Positions 28,674 through 37,229 of a stretch of DNA of 64,000 nucleotides are shown piece after piece. Every line of letters begins with the position of its first letter. Position 1 is the first letter of the stretch. The notes beneath the pieces were generated by a model. It had not been told where the DNA came from. It ran no database searches and was given only the letters and a program-made list of their open reading frames with translations. The position numbers and the translations under genes were made by a program. The DNA comes from Thermodesulfovibrionales bacterium (GTDB lineage: Bacteria; Nitrospirota; Thermodesulfovibrionia; Thermodesulfovibrionales; SM23-35): contig JAVHLL010000004.1 of assembly GCA_031082155.1 (NCBI GenBank), positions 1 through 64,000 of the forward strand. Reading direction: 5' to 3'.

Positions 28674-29336
28674 CTATACCTGATTTCCTATCCTCGGCTT
28701 TGCGATATCATTGAGCGTAATCGTGTGCCCTTGAATGTTCATGGTCATGCCTATCCTCAGTTCCTCGGGTTTTGCTTTATTTATTGCTGCATCCCAGGTC
28801 CTTACCCAGGTATCATTATATTTTGCTTCGACGGCAAAACCTTCAAGATCTTCTATAATGTCAATGCCCTCTGATTCTTCCCTGCCGTACGGCGATTCCA
28901 CCTTTTTGAAGAGACTCAGTTTTCCCTCTTTCTCCTCAACATAATATGAAATCTTCGAAAGCCCGGGGCGTAACGTAGAGAACGCAGTGAAATCAAGCTG
29001 CGTAGTCTGCTTGCCGTAGACATCCCTGTCCTCAATTCTGAACAAAGTAGCTGCGTCCTGTTCATTCTGATAGGCCGATTCAAGTTCACACCTGAGGATG
29101 TCGATAGCCCTTCTTGCCTCCTGAAGTTTTGTCAAAGATTCATCCATTCCTTCCATGGCCCTGTAGCTCATGAAAAATGTGCTGTAGAGTGCGGCAAGAA
29201 TGACAGAGAGGATTGACACTGCGATAAGCACCTCCAGGAGCGTAAAACCGGCTTCTCTCCGGGATGGAGGAAATCCGGACTTATTCTCCCCTGCGAAATG
29301 GGAGAGGGGATATATCTTATTGAATAACAAACTCAT
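28674..29336 (-). CDS. gspJ: Type II secretion minor pseudopilin GspJ with an unusually long leader
   Basis: 220 residues. The prepilin site is G30/F31 (EAGFTLLEVLIAVSIL), so the leader is 30 residues instead of the usual 5-15. The extra leader is encoded by repeat-like DNA (CTCCCCTG...GGGAGAGG). AGGTG precedes the ATG and no internal ATG is available. It overlaps gspI by 20 bp. Tip-complex partner of GspI and GspK. Confidence 0.85.
   Translation of the reverse strand: MSLLFNKIYPLSHFAGENKSGFPPSRREAGFTLLEVLIAVSILSVILAALYSTFFMSYRAMEGMDESLTKLQEARRAIDILRCELESAYQNEQDAATLFRIEDRDVYGKQTTQLDFTAFSTLRPGLSKISYYVEEKEGKLSLFKKVESPYGREESEGIDIIEDLEGFAVEAKYNDTWVRTWDAAINKAKPEELRIGMTMNIQGHTITLNDIAKPRIGNQV
29255..29310. 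repeat. Repeat-like G/C-tract block encoding the gspJ leader
   Basis: TCTCTCCGGGATGGAGG followed after about 15 bp by TTCTCCCCTGCGAAATGGGA and GAGGGG, a pair of short inverted C/G tracts. It lies exactly where the prepilin leader is expanded. Confidence 0.45.
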
Positions 29337-29649
29337 TCAGTTTCACCTCTTCACTCCCTGCTTTTACCACAACGATAATTTCTGAAACCCCGATATACGG
29401 TGAAGCATTCACAAAAGTCTCGAAGGAGTAATGCTCATGGGGAGCATCAAACTCTCCCTTGCTGCTGGCAGGATCTTTTTCGAGATCCGCCATCTTGCTC
29501 TTGGCGAGCAGGGTTGCGACCGTAATAGTCTCCTGCCTCTCGATGAGTCCCAACTGGTAGTTCACTGAATAGATGAGGGTGATAAGCAGGCTGCTGAGTA
29601 TAGCCAGTACAATCAGGACCTCGAGAAGCGTAAAGCCTTTATCCTTCAT
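29317..29649 (-). CDS. gspI: Type II secretion minor pseudopilin GspI
   Basis: 110 residues. Short leader MKDKG, then FTLLEVLIVLAILSSLLITL with Glu at +5. The GspI-type body (LLAKSKMADLE) follows. It overlaps gspH by 11 bp and gspJ by 20 bp. Confidence 0.9.
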   Translation of the reverse strand: MKDKGFTLLEVLIVLAILSSLLITLIYSVNYQLGLIERQETITVATLLAKSKMADLEKDPASSKGEFDAPHEHYSFETFVNASPYIGVSEIIVVVKAGSEEVKLNEFVIQ

Positions 29650-30136
29650 CCTGCGTCTCTATTTTCACCCTGCCGCTCAGATGGTTCAGTGTGATTTTCA
29701 TGTGGCTGTCTCCCCGCTTCATGTAAACAACGAGATTCTCCCGGGCTCCGAGAGGTTCAAAGAAAAGAGTCAGTTCACCACTTGACACAAGACCTCTCGA
29801 TTGTATCTCGACACCGGTAAGACCATCAAAAGACCGTGTTTTATTCCCTCCGGGTTCACTCCAGACAACCATGTTTTTCCCAAGATCGAATTTAAGAAAG
29901 AACGTCTCTTTTCTCGACACCGCATTGTCATTCACGTATCTCAGGATTGAGGCCATCTCCCGTGCTTCGGCCTTAAGCCTGCTCTCTCCGAAACCGGAGA
30001 AGGTCGGCAAAACAATCGCAAGGACCAGAGACAGGACGAAGAGTACGACAATCAGCTCGATAAGCGAAAACCCGGTGCTATTGGATGTCCCAGTTCTTGA
30101 TCTCCGCATCTTTCCCTTCACCGCCCTCTTTCCCAT
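29639..30136 (-). CDS. gspH: Type II secretion minor pseudopilin GspH
   Basis: 165 residues. Prepilin site G22/F23 (STGFSLIELIVVLFVLSL) with Glu at +5. Two starts have ribosome sites: ATG 30136 (GGAG) and ATG 30109 (AAGGGA), the latter giving a 12-residue leader. Both lie inside the end of gspG, so translation is coupled. Body typical of GspH (ASILRYVNDNAVSRKE). Confidence 0.88.
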   Translation of the reverse strand: MGKRAVKGKMRRSRTGTSNSTGFSLIELIVVLFVLSLVLAIVLPTFSGFGESRLKAEAREMASILRYVNDNAVSRKETFFLKFDLGKNMVVWSEPGGNKTRSFDGLTGVEIQSRGLVSSGELTLFFEPLGARENLVVYMKRGDSHMKITLNHLSGRVKIETQDEG

Positions 30137-30509
30137 CTGCTCCGTAGCTCAAGATATCAAAGTCTCCATAGATACCGGGTGAGATATAAACATAGGGATT
30201 GTTCCAGGGGTCAAGCGGGATTTTTCTCTGTTCAAGATAACCACCATCACGGTATTTATGGGGTATTTGCCCGACAGTGGGCTTCTCGATAAGTGAGTCA
30301 AGCCCCTGTTCCGTAGCCGGATAAAATCCGTTGTCGAGCTTGAAGAGTTTCAGTGCAGTCTCAAAATTCCTTATCTGAACCTTTGCCTCTGCAATCCGTG
30401 CATCATCGGTCCGCCCTATGATCTTCGGCGCCACAATCGCCACAAGGAGACTGAGGATGAAGACCACTACAATGATTTCAAGCAGGGTAAAGCCTTTCTT
30501 GTTCTTCAT
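30078..30509 (-). CDS. gspG: Type II secretion major pseudopilin GspG
   Basis: 143 residues. Leader MKNKKG, then FTLLEIIVVVFILSLLVAIV. The family hallmarks GFYPATEQGLDSL, PLDPWNNPYVYISPG and YGADGKEGGEGKDAEI (calcium-binding loop) are present, so this is the major pseudopilin that forms the T2SS piston. The gap to gspF holds a dispersed repeat. Confidence 0.95.
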   Translation of the reverse strand: MKNKKGFTLLEIIVVVFILSLLVAIVAPKIIGRTDDARIAEAKVQIRNFETALKLFKLDNGFYPATEQGLDSLIEKPTVGQIPHKYRDGGYLEQRKIPLDPWNNPYVYISPGIYGDFDILSYGADGKEGGEGKDAEIKNWDIQ

Positions 30510-30531
30510 GATTCCTCCGTTCTGTGGTATT

Positions 30532-30598
30532 TGTCATGCCGGCTTGTCCGGCATCTTTCTTCAAAACAAGAAGGATTCCCGACAAGCGGGAATGATGA
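30532..30598. repeat. Dispersed palindromic repeat, copy 2
   Basis: Starts TGTCATGCCGGCTTGTCCGG and ends CCCGACAAGCGGGAATGATG, between gspF and gspG within the T2SS operon. Confidence 0.8.
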
Positions 30599-30661
30599 CT
30601 GTTCTATTCTCTTATGTGCTACGGTAAAACAAATTGGCAAATTTTTGTTCATTGATTTTTC

Positions 30662-31837
30662 TCATTTTATCAACTGGTTTAACTGGAATATCGGCAGAAG
30701 GACTGCGAGGACGATGAGTCCCACCAGAAAGCCCATGCAGAGAATCATCACCGGTTCAAGGAGTGAAAGGGCTTTGTCCACCCTGCGGGAAAACTCTTCC
30801 TCGTAGGAACGCGCGGCATTTTTCAGAACCTCTACCAGTTGTCCGCTCCTCTCCCCAGTCGAAATCAATTGGAGAAGCACCGGGGGAAAGCCAGCGAGCG
30901 ATGCAGAAAGCCGCGCACCCTCCGACACCCTTTTCCCGGATTCCAGAACGTTCATCTCGATCACTTTATTCCCGATAGACTTTGCAGAAAGTTCGAGAGA
31001 ATTCAGCATAGGGAGCCCCCCCTCAAGAAGGAACCCCAATGTCCGGGCGAAACGCCCGAAGTAAAGACTCTGGAGGATATTCCCGGGAATGCGCAATAAC
31101 ATCCTGTCGAGGAATACGCGTTTTTTCTCCCTCATTTTTCTAAGCAAATACAAGCCGCCGAGCAGGAATCCCATAAGGAGCCACCAGTAGCGCTGAAAAA
31201 TCTCACTCACCCAGATAAGGACCACGGTAAGCAAGGGGAGGGCACTCTGGGTGTCTTTATATATTCTGGTAATTTTCGGCATCACAAAGGCGAAAAGAAA
31301 AGAGAGCACGATAAAACTTATGCAGATCATGAAAACAGGGTAGACCATCGATGTCCTTACTTTGGATTTCAGGCTGTCCTGAGCCTCCAGAAAATCAGCA
31401 ATGCGGATGAGAATATTGTCCAGATTTCCACTTGCCTCTCCGGCGGCAACCATATTGATATAGAATTCGGGAAATATTTTCGGATACTCTTCCAGCGCCT
31501 TTGAGAAACCCGATCCGGCAGCAATCCGTTCTCTTATGCCCACCAGCATGGTTTTCCAGGAACCTTTCTGTTCGTCGGAAAGAGACCGGAGTGCCTCAAG
31601 AAGCGGAACGCCGGAGGAGATAAGTGTTGACAGTTGACGTGTCACAGAGGGGAGGAGGGTTACGTCGTGCCGGTTGAACAGAGAGAACCATCTTTTCTCT
31701 GAAGCCCCTGCTACGTTCCTTGGATAGAGTCCGGACTCTTTAAGCCTGAGCGCTGCCTCCTTCTGGCTTGCTGCCTCGATCGTGCCCGCGACCTCCGAAC
31801 CGTCAGGTCTGTATCCCTTATATTGAAATATCGGCAT
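30662..31837 (-). CDS. gspF: Type II secretion inner-membrane platform protein GspF
   Basis: 391 residues. Two T2SSF domains (about 60-185 and 265-385), each with the conserved helical core, and three membrane helices. It anchors the pseudopilus assembly platform. It overlaps gspE by 20 bp. Length is close to the usual 400. Confidence 0.95.
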   Translation of the reverse strand: MPIFQYKGYRPDGSEVAGTIEAASQKEAALRLKESGLYPRNVAGASEKRWFSLFNRHDVTLLPSVTRQLSTLISSGVPLLEALRSLSDEQKGSWKTMLVGIRERIAAGSGFSKALEEYPKIFPEFYINMVAAGEASGNLDNILIRIADFLEAQDSLKSKVRTSMVYPVFMICISFIVLSFLFAFVMPKITRIYKDTQSALPLLTVVLIWVSEIFQRYWWLLMGFLLGGLYLLRKMREKKRVFLDRMLLRIPGNILQSLYFGRFARTLGFLLEGGLPMLNSLELSAKSIGNKVIEMNVLESGKRVSEGARLSASLAGFPPVLLQLISTGERSGQLVEVLKNAARSYEEEFSRRVDKALSLLEPVMILCMGFLVGLIVLAVLLPIFQLNQLIK

Positions 31838-33383
31838 AATCCTTCTGTGTTACCCGCAGAACCTCTTCAAGGGTTGTTATCCCCTGAATCACCTTCTCAA
31901 GTCCATCCTGCCGAAGTGTTTTCATGCCCTGCGAAACCGCCTGGTTCTTTATTCTCTGAGAATCCATCCGTTCGGTGATCATAGGCCGTATCTCATTGCT
32001 GATCTCGAGCAGTTCGAAAATGCCCAGCCTCCCGATATATCCCTTTCCCTTGCATTTGTCACATCCTTTGCCCTTGAAAAGAAGAAGCGTGCCACCCTCC
32101 CCCCTTGAGGGGGAGTGAGGGGTGGGGGGTGCATGCATCTGCATGAAATACGATTTCTCGACTTCAGAAGGCTCATAGGCGATCTTGCACTGCGGACAGA
32201 TCGTCCGTACCAGCCTTTGCGCCAACACAAGGGCCAATGACGAAGCAACGAGGAAGGGCTCGATTCCCATGTCTATGAGCCTCACCAATGCACTCGGTGC
32301 ATCATTTGTATGAAGGGTACTGAGAACGAGATGTCCTGTAAGCGATGCCTGCATGGCTATTTCGGCCGTCTCCAGGTCTCTTATTTCGCCGATCATAATG
32401 ACGTCGGGGTCCTGTCTCAGAATAGACCTGAGCCCTGAGGCAAAGGTAAGCCGTATTTTAGGGTTCACCTGCACCTGTCCGACACCTTTCAGCTGATATT
32501 CGATCGGGTCCTCAACCGTGATAATATTCTTTTCTTCTGTATGAATCCTGTTGAGCGCAGCGTACAGGGTCGTCGTTTTTCCGCTCCCGGTGGGACCGGT
32601 AACCAGGATGATCCCATCCGGTCTCCTCAGATGGTCCTCCATCTTCTTTTCGTCATCCCTGTTAAATCCGACCTCCCAGAGACCCAGCAGGCCCTGCTTT
32701 CTGTCAAGGAGCCGCAAGACCGCTCTCTCCCCATGTGAAGTGGGTATGACCGACACCCTGATATCGATATCCCTTCCCCCGAGAAGAAGCCGTATCCTTC
32801 CATCCTGCGGGAGCCGCTTTTCAGCGATATCGAGGTTCGACATGATCTTGATTCTGCTGATTAACGCGTCCTGAATGATTTTCGGCGGGGTCAAAACCCT
32901 GTGCAGTACCCCGTCTATTCTCAATCTCACATCAAGTTCTTTCTCATACGGCTCGATGTGGATATCACTTGCTCTCTCTTTTACCGCCTGGAGAAGGAGA
33001 GCGTTGAGGAGACGGATTATAGGAGCCTCCTCGGTCAGTTCGAGCAGATCTTTCGGGGCTTCGAATTCAGTCGCAACAGAGGAAAGGTCCTCTCCGGTTA
33101 TGGTATCCATAACCTCCTCTGCCGAACCCAACTGCCCGTAAAACCTGTTGATTGCATCGAGGATGACCCCTGAACCTGCCTTGAAGGGTCTGGGCTTTAA
33201 TCCCAATGTTTTAGCGACTTCCGAAAGTGCCAGCACCCCCCTGTCGTCTGCAACGGCGCCTGAAAGTTCTTCGCCATTCCGACTGAACGGGAATATCTGG
33301 TTGTTCTTCACGAAGCTGAGAGGAATATTCTTGAGAAGGGAAATTTCTACATCCTCATCCTTTATAACATCGATCGTTTCCAT
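31818..33383 (-). CDS. gspE: Type II secretion ATPase GspE with a repeat-encoded loop
   Basis: 521 residues. Hexameric cytoplasmic ATPase powering pseudopilus assembly. N1 domain about 1-120; Walker A GPTGSGKTTT (about 260-270); Asp box and Walker B (PDVIMIGEIRD); a zinc-binding C4 motif made of CPQC and CDKC. The loop between the two cysteine pairs has an extra stretch (residues about 413-431, PPTPHSPSRGEGG) encoded by a G/C-tract repeat. The enzyme core is intact. Confidence 0.95.
   Translation of the reverse strand: METIDVIKDEDVEISLLKNIPLSFVKNNQIFPFSRNGEELSGAVADDRGVLALSEVAKTLGLKPRPFKAGSGVILDAINRFYGQLGSAEEVMDTITGEDLSSVATEFEAPKDLLELTEEAPIIRLLNALLLQAVKERASDIHIEPYEKELDVRLRIDGVLHRVLTPPKIIQDALISRIKIMSNLDIAEKRLPQDGRIRLLLGGRDIDIRVSVIPTSHGERAVLRLLDRKQGLLGLWEVGFNRDDEKKMEDHLRRPDGIILVTGPTGSGKTTTLYAALNRIHTEEKNIITVEDPIEYQLKGVGQVQVNPKIRLTFASGLRSILRQDPDVIMIGEIRDLETAEIAMQASLTGHLVLSTLHTNDAPSALVRLIDMGIEPFLVASSLALVLAQRLVRTICPQCKIAYEPSEVEKSYFMQMHAPPTPHSPSRGEGGTLLLFKGKGCDKCKGKGYIGRLGIFELLEISNEIRPMITERMDSQRIKNQAVSQGMKTLRQDGLEKVIQGITTLEEVLRVTQKDYADISI
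32093..32131. repeat. G/C-tract inverted repeat inserted in gspE
   Basis: CACCCTCCCCCCTTGAGGGG followed by GAGTGAGGGGTGGGGGGTG: C tracts and G tracts in near-mirror order. It encodes the HAPPTPHSPSRGEGG loop between the two zinc cysteine pairs. Confidence 0.75.
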
Positions 33384-33389
33384 CTGTAT

Positions 33390-33617
33390 TCATTGTATCT
33401 TCATAATATAATTGGGTTCTGCATATTCCACTTCCTGACAGGCAGTGAAAATCTTGACCGCATCTTTCACATCCTGGTTTTTTTTCAACTCTATCCGGTA
33501 GAGCCCTTTCGGTTGTAACGGGGACAGGATAGCAGCGCCTTCCCGAGAAAGTATCTCCATTATTCTCTCTTCTGAAGTCTCTCCCCTGAATTTCACGAGC
33601 AACTCGCCCTCTTTGTA
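33390..33617 (-). other. Subtilase I9-like prodomain module at the GspD C-terminus
   Basis: The last 75 codons of gspD. The start (YKEGELLVKFRG) and end (VEYAEPNYI) match residues 52-63 and 115-123 of the 37-kb subtilase and the equivalent part of the 23-kb subtilase. The middle also fits the fold spacing (KDAVKIFT against KDAVMQYM). The protein stops 4 residues after YI, exactly where the catalytic domain would begin in the proteases. PilQ, the other secretin here, lacks it. Confidence 0.85.
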
Positions 33618-35708
33618 CCTTTCCTCCATCCTTGCAAATTGCAACTGTTTTTCACCGGTCAGTTTTTCAAGCTGATCGGGTTCTCTCACAATATGGGGTG
33701 TTAAAAATATGAGCAGGTTTGTCTTCTTTTTTTCCATAGATTTATTCTTGAACAACCAGCCCAGGAGGGGGATGTCGCCCAAGAGAGGTATTTTATTCAC
33801 TGTTTCTTCCTCCCGCTCTTCCATGAGCCCCCCTATTACAACTGTCTGGTTATCCTTGACAAGAACAGACGTTTTTGTCGAACGTTTCGTTGTGCTCGGT
33901 CCCACGGTAAGCACCACCGTGGTCGATTCCTGCTTCAGGGCTGATATCTCCTCATAGATATCGAGTTTCACATGGTTCCCTTCGGTAATCTGCGGAGTGA
34001 TCCTCAGGGTAATTCCGACGTCTTTTCTTTCAATCGAGGTAAAAACTGATTGCGGTCGCGCGGGGTCCGATTCTTTCTGAGCTATGAACGGGACATTTTC
34101 CCCCACAATGATTTCCGCTTCCTTGTTGTCTGAAGTCAGGATCTGTGGGGTGGAAAGGACATTTACTGCGTCCTTGAATTCGTTCAGGCTGAAAAGTGCA
34201 GCAAATCCCGGGACTGTGAGTATCGAGGTCACAACTGATCCGTCCGAACCGGTTGTCGTAATCGGAACATCAAGAAAGTTTCCCATGCCACCGGCTGTCA
34301 TTCCGGTGAGTCCGTAGAGAATACCCTGCATTGAGGTAGAGTCGATCTGGCCGAACCCTCCGACCGCTACCGGTTCTCCGTTCTTCTCGGCGATGATCCG
34401 CCACTTGGACCCGAGTTCCTGCAATCTGTCTATTGATGCTTCAACGATCATCGCCTCCACGTATACCTGCCTTCTCTTCTTGTCAAGCTGCCTTATTACC
34501 TGGACAAGGTTCTGATAATCTGCAGGAGAGGCGACAATGACGAGAGAGTTGGTCGCCTTGTCCGGAGAAATAATGAGCCTTCCTCCCGGTTCAAAGGGGC
34601 TTTTCTGGGCCTGCCCCTGCTGTCCCGCCTGCCCTGCCCTTGCCTGTGCAGAAATCCCTGTAATCATCGTATCAAGGACCTTGGAGAGTTCTGTTGCGTC
34701 TGCGTATTCAAGGAAATAGACGTTGATCTTGCTTGTTGCATCGGGAAGCGGGATATCGAGGAGGGATATGATCCTCTTTATGGCCTCTTTTTCCTGCTTA
34801 TCCGCGATAAGTATAATGGCATTCAGGCGGGTATCTGCAAAAACCGACGATTTGGATTCTTCGACAGACGCTGCCGGCACCGGTTCACCCGGCCTCAGCC
34901 CGCGCATCGCGGAGGGTTGCCCTTTGCTGCTCAGAACCAGTGTCTCGGTGAGGATCTTCACAACATCATCCGCATTTGCATACTTCAGCAGGATAATTTC
35001 CGCTTCCTCTATGCCCGGTTTGTCTATCACTTCAAGGATCTCCAGTATCCGCTGGATATTCATTGCAGAGTCCACAACCATAAGCATATTTCCAGGGCCG
35101 AAAGAAGAGATATGTCCGTCCCTTGAGACAAGGGGTTGGAGGAAATTCATCGCCTTTGTAGATGATATCGCCCTCAGTTGTATAAGCCTTGTGATATACG
35201 CGTCGCCCACCGGCACAACCTCTTCTTTCTGGAGCTCGGCCCCAGTCTGCTTTGCCTGAGTAGTCGGCAGGATCTTATACACTTTCCCTGACGGGATGAT
35301 GGTGAATCCCTTCAGTTCCAGTACTGAGGTGAAGAGATGGAATGCGTCCTCCACAGAAAGTCTGGACGGAGCAATGATGGTTATTGTACCTTTTACTCTC
35401 TCATCGAATACAAAGTTTTTGCCTGTTACTTCACTGATAAACTTCACAACAACCGGTATGTCCACATCAACAAAATTAAAAGCGACTTTTTTCTCCCTGC
35501 CTTTTTGTTTTCCAGTCTGTTTTAGTTCCTGCTGAGGATTATCCCCTGGTTGTGCTGTGGTGACAGGCTGATCCTCTTGAACAGTAATATCGGTCGGGTT
35601 TTCTTCAGCGAAGAGACATTCATGGATGAGGATAGATGAGACAAAAAATCCAATTAACATCAGCATAGCGAAGACATTAATAATGTCTGATGATCGTTGT
35701 TTATTCAT
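33390..35708 (-). CDS. gspD: Type II secretion secretin GspD with a C-terminal subtilase-prodomain module
   Basis: 772 residues. Signal peptide about 1-35; N0 domain about 75-145; N1-N3 about 168-410; secretin barrel domain about 410-672 (VPFIAQK, VIGGLMEE, IPLLGDIPLLGWLF, LLIFLTPHIV). Where a pilotin-binding S domain is usual, residues 698-772 instead form a module starting GELLVKFRG and ending VEYAEPNYI, matching the prodomains of the two subtilases at this locus. It forms the outer-membrane channel of the T2SS. GAGAGGAA precedes the ATG. Confidence 0.95.
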   Translation of the reverse strand: MNKQRSSDIINVFAMLMLIGFFVSSILIHECLFAEENPTDITVQEDQPVTTAQPGDNPQQELKQTGKQKGREKKVAFNFVDVDIPVVVKFISEVTGKNFVFDERVKGTITIIAPSRLSVEDAFHLFTSVLELKGFTIIPSGKVYKILPTTQAKQTGAELQKEEVVPVGDAYITRLIQLRAISSTKAMNFLQPLVSRDGHISSFGPGNMLMVVDSAMNIQRILEILEVIDKPGIEEAEIILLKYANADDVVKILTETLVLSSKGQPSAMRGLRPGEPVPAASVEESKSSVFADTRLNAIILIADKQEKEAIKRIISLLDIPLPDATSKINVYFLEYADATELSKVLDTMITGISAQARAGQAGQQGQAQKSPFEPGGRLIISPDKATNSLVIVASPADYQNLVQVIRQLDKKRRQVYVEAMIVEASIDRLQELGSKWRIIAEKNGEPVAVGGFGQIDSTSMQGILYGLTGMTAGGMGNFLDVPITTTGSDGSVVTSILTVPGFAALFSLNEFKDAVNVLSTPQILTSDNKEAEIIVGENVPFIAQKESDPARPQSVFTSIERKDVGITLRITPQITEGNHVKLDIYEEISALKQESTTVVLTVGPSTTKRSTKTSVLVKDNQTVVIGGLMEEREEETVNKIPLLGDIPLLGWLFKNKSMEKKKTNLLIFLTPHIVREPDQLEKLTGEKQLQFARMEERYKEGELLVKFRGETSEERIMEILSREGAAILSPLQPKGLYRIELKKNQDVKDAVKIFTACQEVEYAEPNYIMKIQ

Positions 35709-36016
35709 TTCCTCTCGCTGTTTTTCATCTCTTCAATCTATTGTGGCTTGAGTTGAGCAATCTCCTCTAGGAGGTCTATTCTGTATCACTGTTTATTTTA
35801 GCATCAAACACTAGTTACAGCCAGTATTAAAGGTTTTATTAAGGTTCTCATAATAGTGTGGACATAAAATTCAGTGCATTTACTTTGTCATGCTGGCTTG
35901 TCCAGCATCTTTCTTCGCAACAAGAAGGATTCCCGACAAGCGGGAATGACAGTTACGTATACTTTATTCGGCATAATTTATGTCTCTCTGTATACTATGC
36001 GCTTTTTATTCATTTC
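35709..36016. other. Intergenic region between gspC and gspD
   Basis: 308 bp. It holds one dispersed repeat copy (35886-35951) and otherwise A/T-rich DNA without a supported gene. No consensus promoter for gspD was recognised. Confidence 0.6.
35886..35951. repeat. Dispersed palindromic repeat, copy 3
   Basis: Starts TGTCATGCTGGCTTGTCCAG and ends CCCGACAAGCGGGAATGACA. The substituted bases in the first stem keep pairing (TGCTGG with CCAGCA), showing that the hairpin is maintained. Confidence 0.85.
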
Positions 36017-36892
36017 TTACTTTATCTGATACGTCATAGTCATCCGTGCACCCGACCGGATCATGTCAATCTGCACCCTGTCGAGACCTCTCAGCGCATT
36101 AAATGCCTGCAGCGCTCTTTCAGGATTCGAAATATCATATTCATTTATCCGGAGTAGTACATCACTGTCCTGAAGGCCCAGGCTGTGGTATATCCCCCCC
36201 GGTTTCACCTCACTTAGGACAAACCCTTCCTCCTTGCCGTTTGCAACGTTTGGTTTCAGCCGTGCGTCAGTCATCATCTGGCCCGGATTGGCGATTGCGT
36301 GCTGGAGTTTATTCTGATCAACGATGTATAAACCCGTCCCCACCCTCTGGGCAAATGCGGAAAGTTGTGGACTGCCTGCAATGCCTGGTTTGCTGATCTC
36401 TTTTATTTTGACATCATCGAGGGGGATTTCTATTTCTTTTCCGCTCTGTCTGAGCATGACCTTTTCTTTCTCTACACGAGAGAGTTTCCCGACGCCAAAG
36501 ACCTGTTCGCCGATTTTAAATACTTCCTGAATTCCCGTTTTGTCTCTAAAAACCCCGAAACTCAGTTCCTTCGGTCCCACTACCGTACCAATAAGTGCAA
36601 TATCAGATGACTGCGACTGGCTTGTTGCAGAACCAGTCAACAGTTTCAGTTCTCCTCCGGCAAATCCAAAAGGATTGTTTGTGAGAATCCCGGAGTACTC
36701 TATAAATTGCGTCTTTTTCGCACCCGCTTCTTTATCGGCCGGCAAAGTGGATCCCGTCCTTATGGTCTTTCCCTGTCCAAAATACAATGTCATCGCATCC
36801 CTCGCGAGAAAAAATACCGCAAAAAGGAGGAGGATGCTGAGGATGACATTCAGGAAAAAAATATTTCTCTTTATAAGAAGTCCGGTAATCAA
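36017..36892 (-). CDS. gspC: Type II secretion protein GspC with PDZ-like domain
   Basis: 291 residues from a TTG start with AGGA at proper spacing. Membrane helix about 10-30; homology-region domain about 95-165 (IALIGTVVGPKELSFGVF) that contacts the secretin N0 domain; C-terminal PDZ domain about 205-291 (PGGIYHSLGLQDSDVLLRIN) for substrate or partner contact. First gene of the T2SS run. A TATAAT lies on this strand about 75 bp upstream (36967-36972). Confidence 0.88.
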   Translation of the reverse strand: MITGLLIKRNIFFLNVILSILLLFAVFFLARDAMTLYFGQGKTIRTGSTLPADKEAGAKKTQFIEYSGILTNNPFGFAGGELKLLTGSATSQSQSSDIALIGTVVGPKELSFGVFRDKTGIQEVFKIGEQVFGVGKLSRVEKEKVMLRQSGKEIEIPLDDVKIKEISKPGIAGSPQLSAFAQRVGTGLYIVDQNKLQHAIANPGQMMTDARLKPNVANGKEEGFVLSEVKPGGIYHSLGLQDSDVLLRINEYDISNPERALQAFNALRGLDRVQIDMIRSGARMTMTYQIK

Positions 36893-37014
36893 TGGTTATC
36901 CTGGTTTAAATGCAAATTCATCTCGTGTACCGTTCCCTAAACAAGTGGTCTTATTAAAGCTGATTTATTATACAAAGCGTCATAAATCTTTGCTTATACC
37001 ATACTCGCATAAAC

Positions 37015-37099
37015 TGTCATTCCGGCTTGTCCGGAATCTTTCCTGGCTTCTCGGAAGGATTCCCGACTCCCGAACGCTTTCGGGATTGCGGGAATGACA
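37015..37099. repeat. Dispersed palindromic repeat, copy 4
   Basis: Starts TGTCATTCCGGCTTGTCCGG and ends GATTGCGGGAATGACA, with a middle segment CCCGAACGCTTTCGGG instead of the short arm of copies 2 and 3. Confidence 0.85.
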
Positions 37100-37175
37100 T
37101 CCCTTTTGATCCGCTCATAACACCAATCGTTTGCAGGACCACTACAGAAGAACAACAACAAACATCCAAAAACAC

Positions 37176-37201
37176 ACAACCCCGAACAAGTTCGGGGTTG
37201 T
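37176..37201 (-). terminator. Terminator after the 37-kb subtilase gene
   Basis: Perfect 12-bp stem ACAACCCCGAAC / GTTCGGGGTTGT with a 2-nt centre; on the minus strand it is followed by GTGTTTTTG. Located 28 bp after the subtilase stop, so subtilase 2 and gspC are separate transcripts. Confidence 0.8.
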
Positions 37202-37229
37202 ATTGAAAATTTATAGGCTGTGCTTACCC

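Larger units (their letters stand above)
36893..37229. other. Intergenic region between the 37-kb subtilase and gspC
   Basis: 337 bp containing a TATAAT on the minus strand near gspC, dispersed repeat copy 4 (37015-37099) and the subtilase terminator (37176-37201). No gene is seen. Confidence 0.7.
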
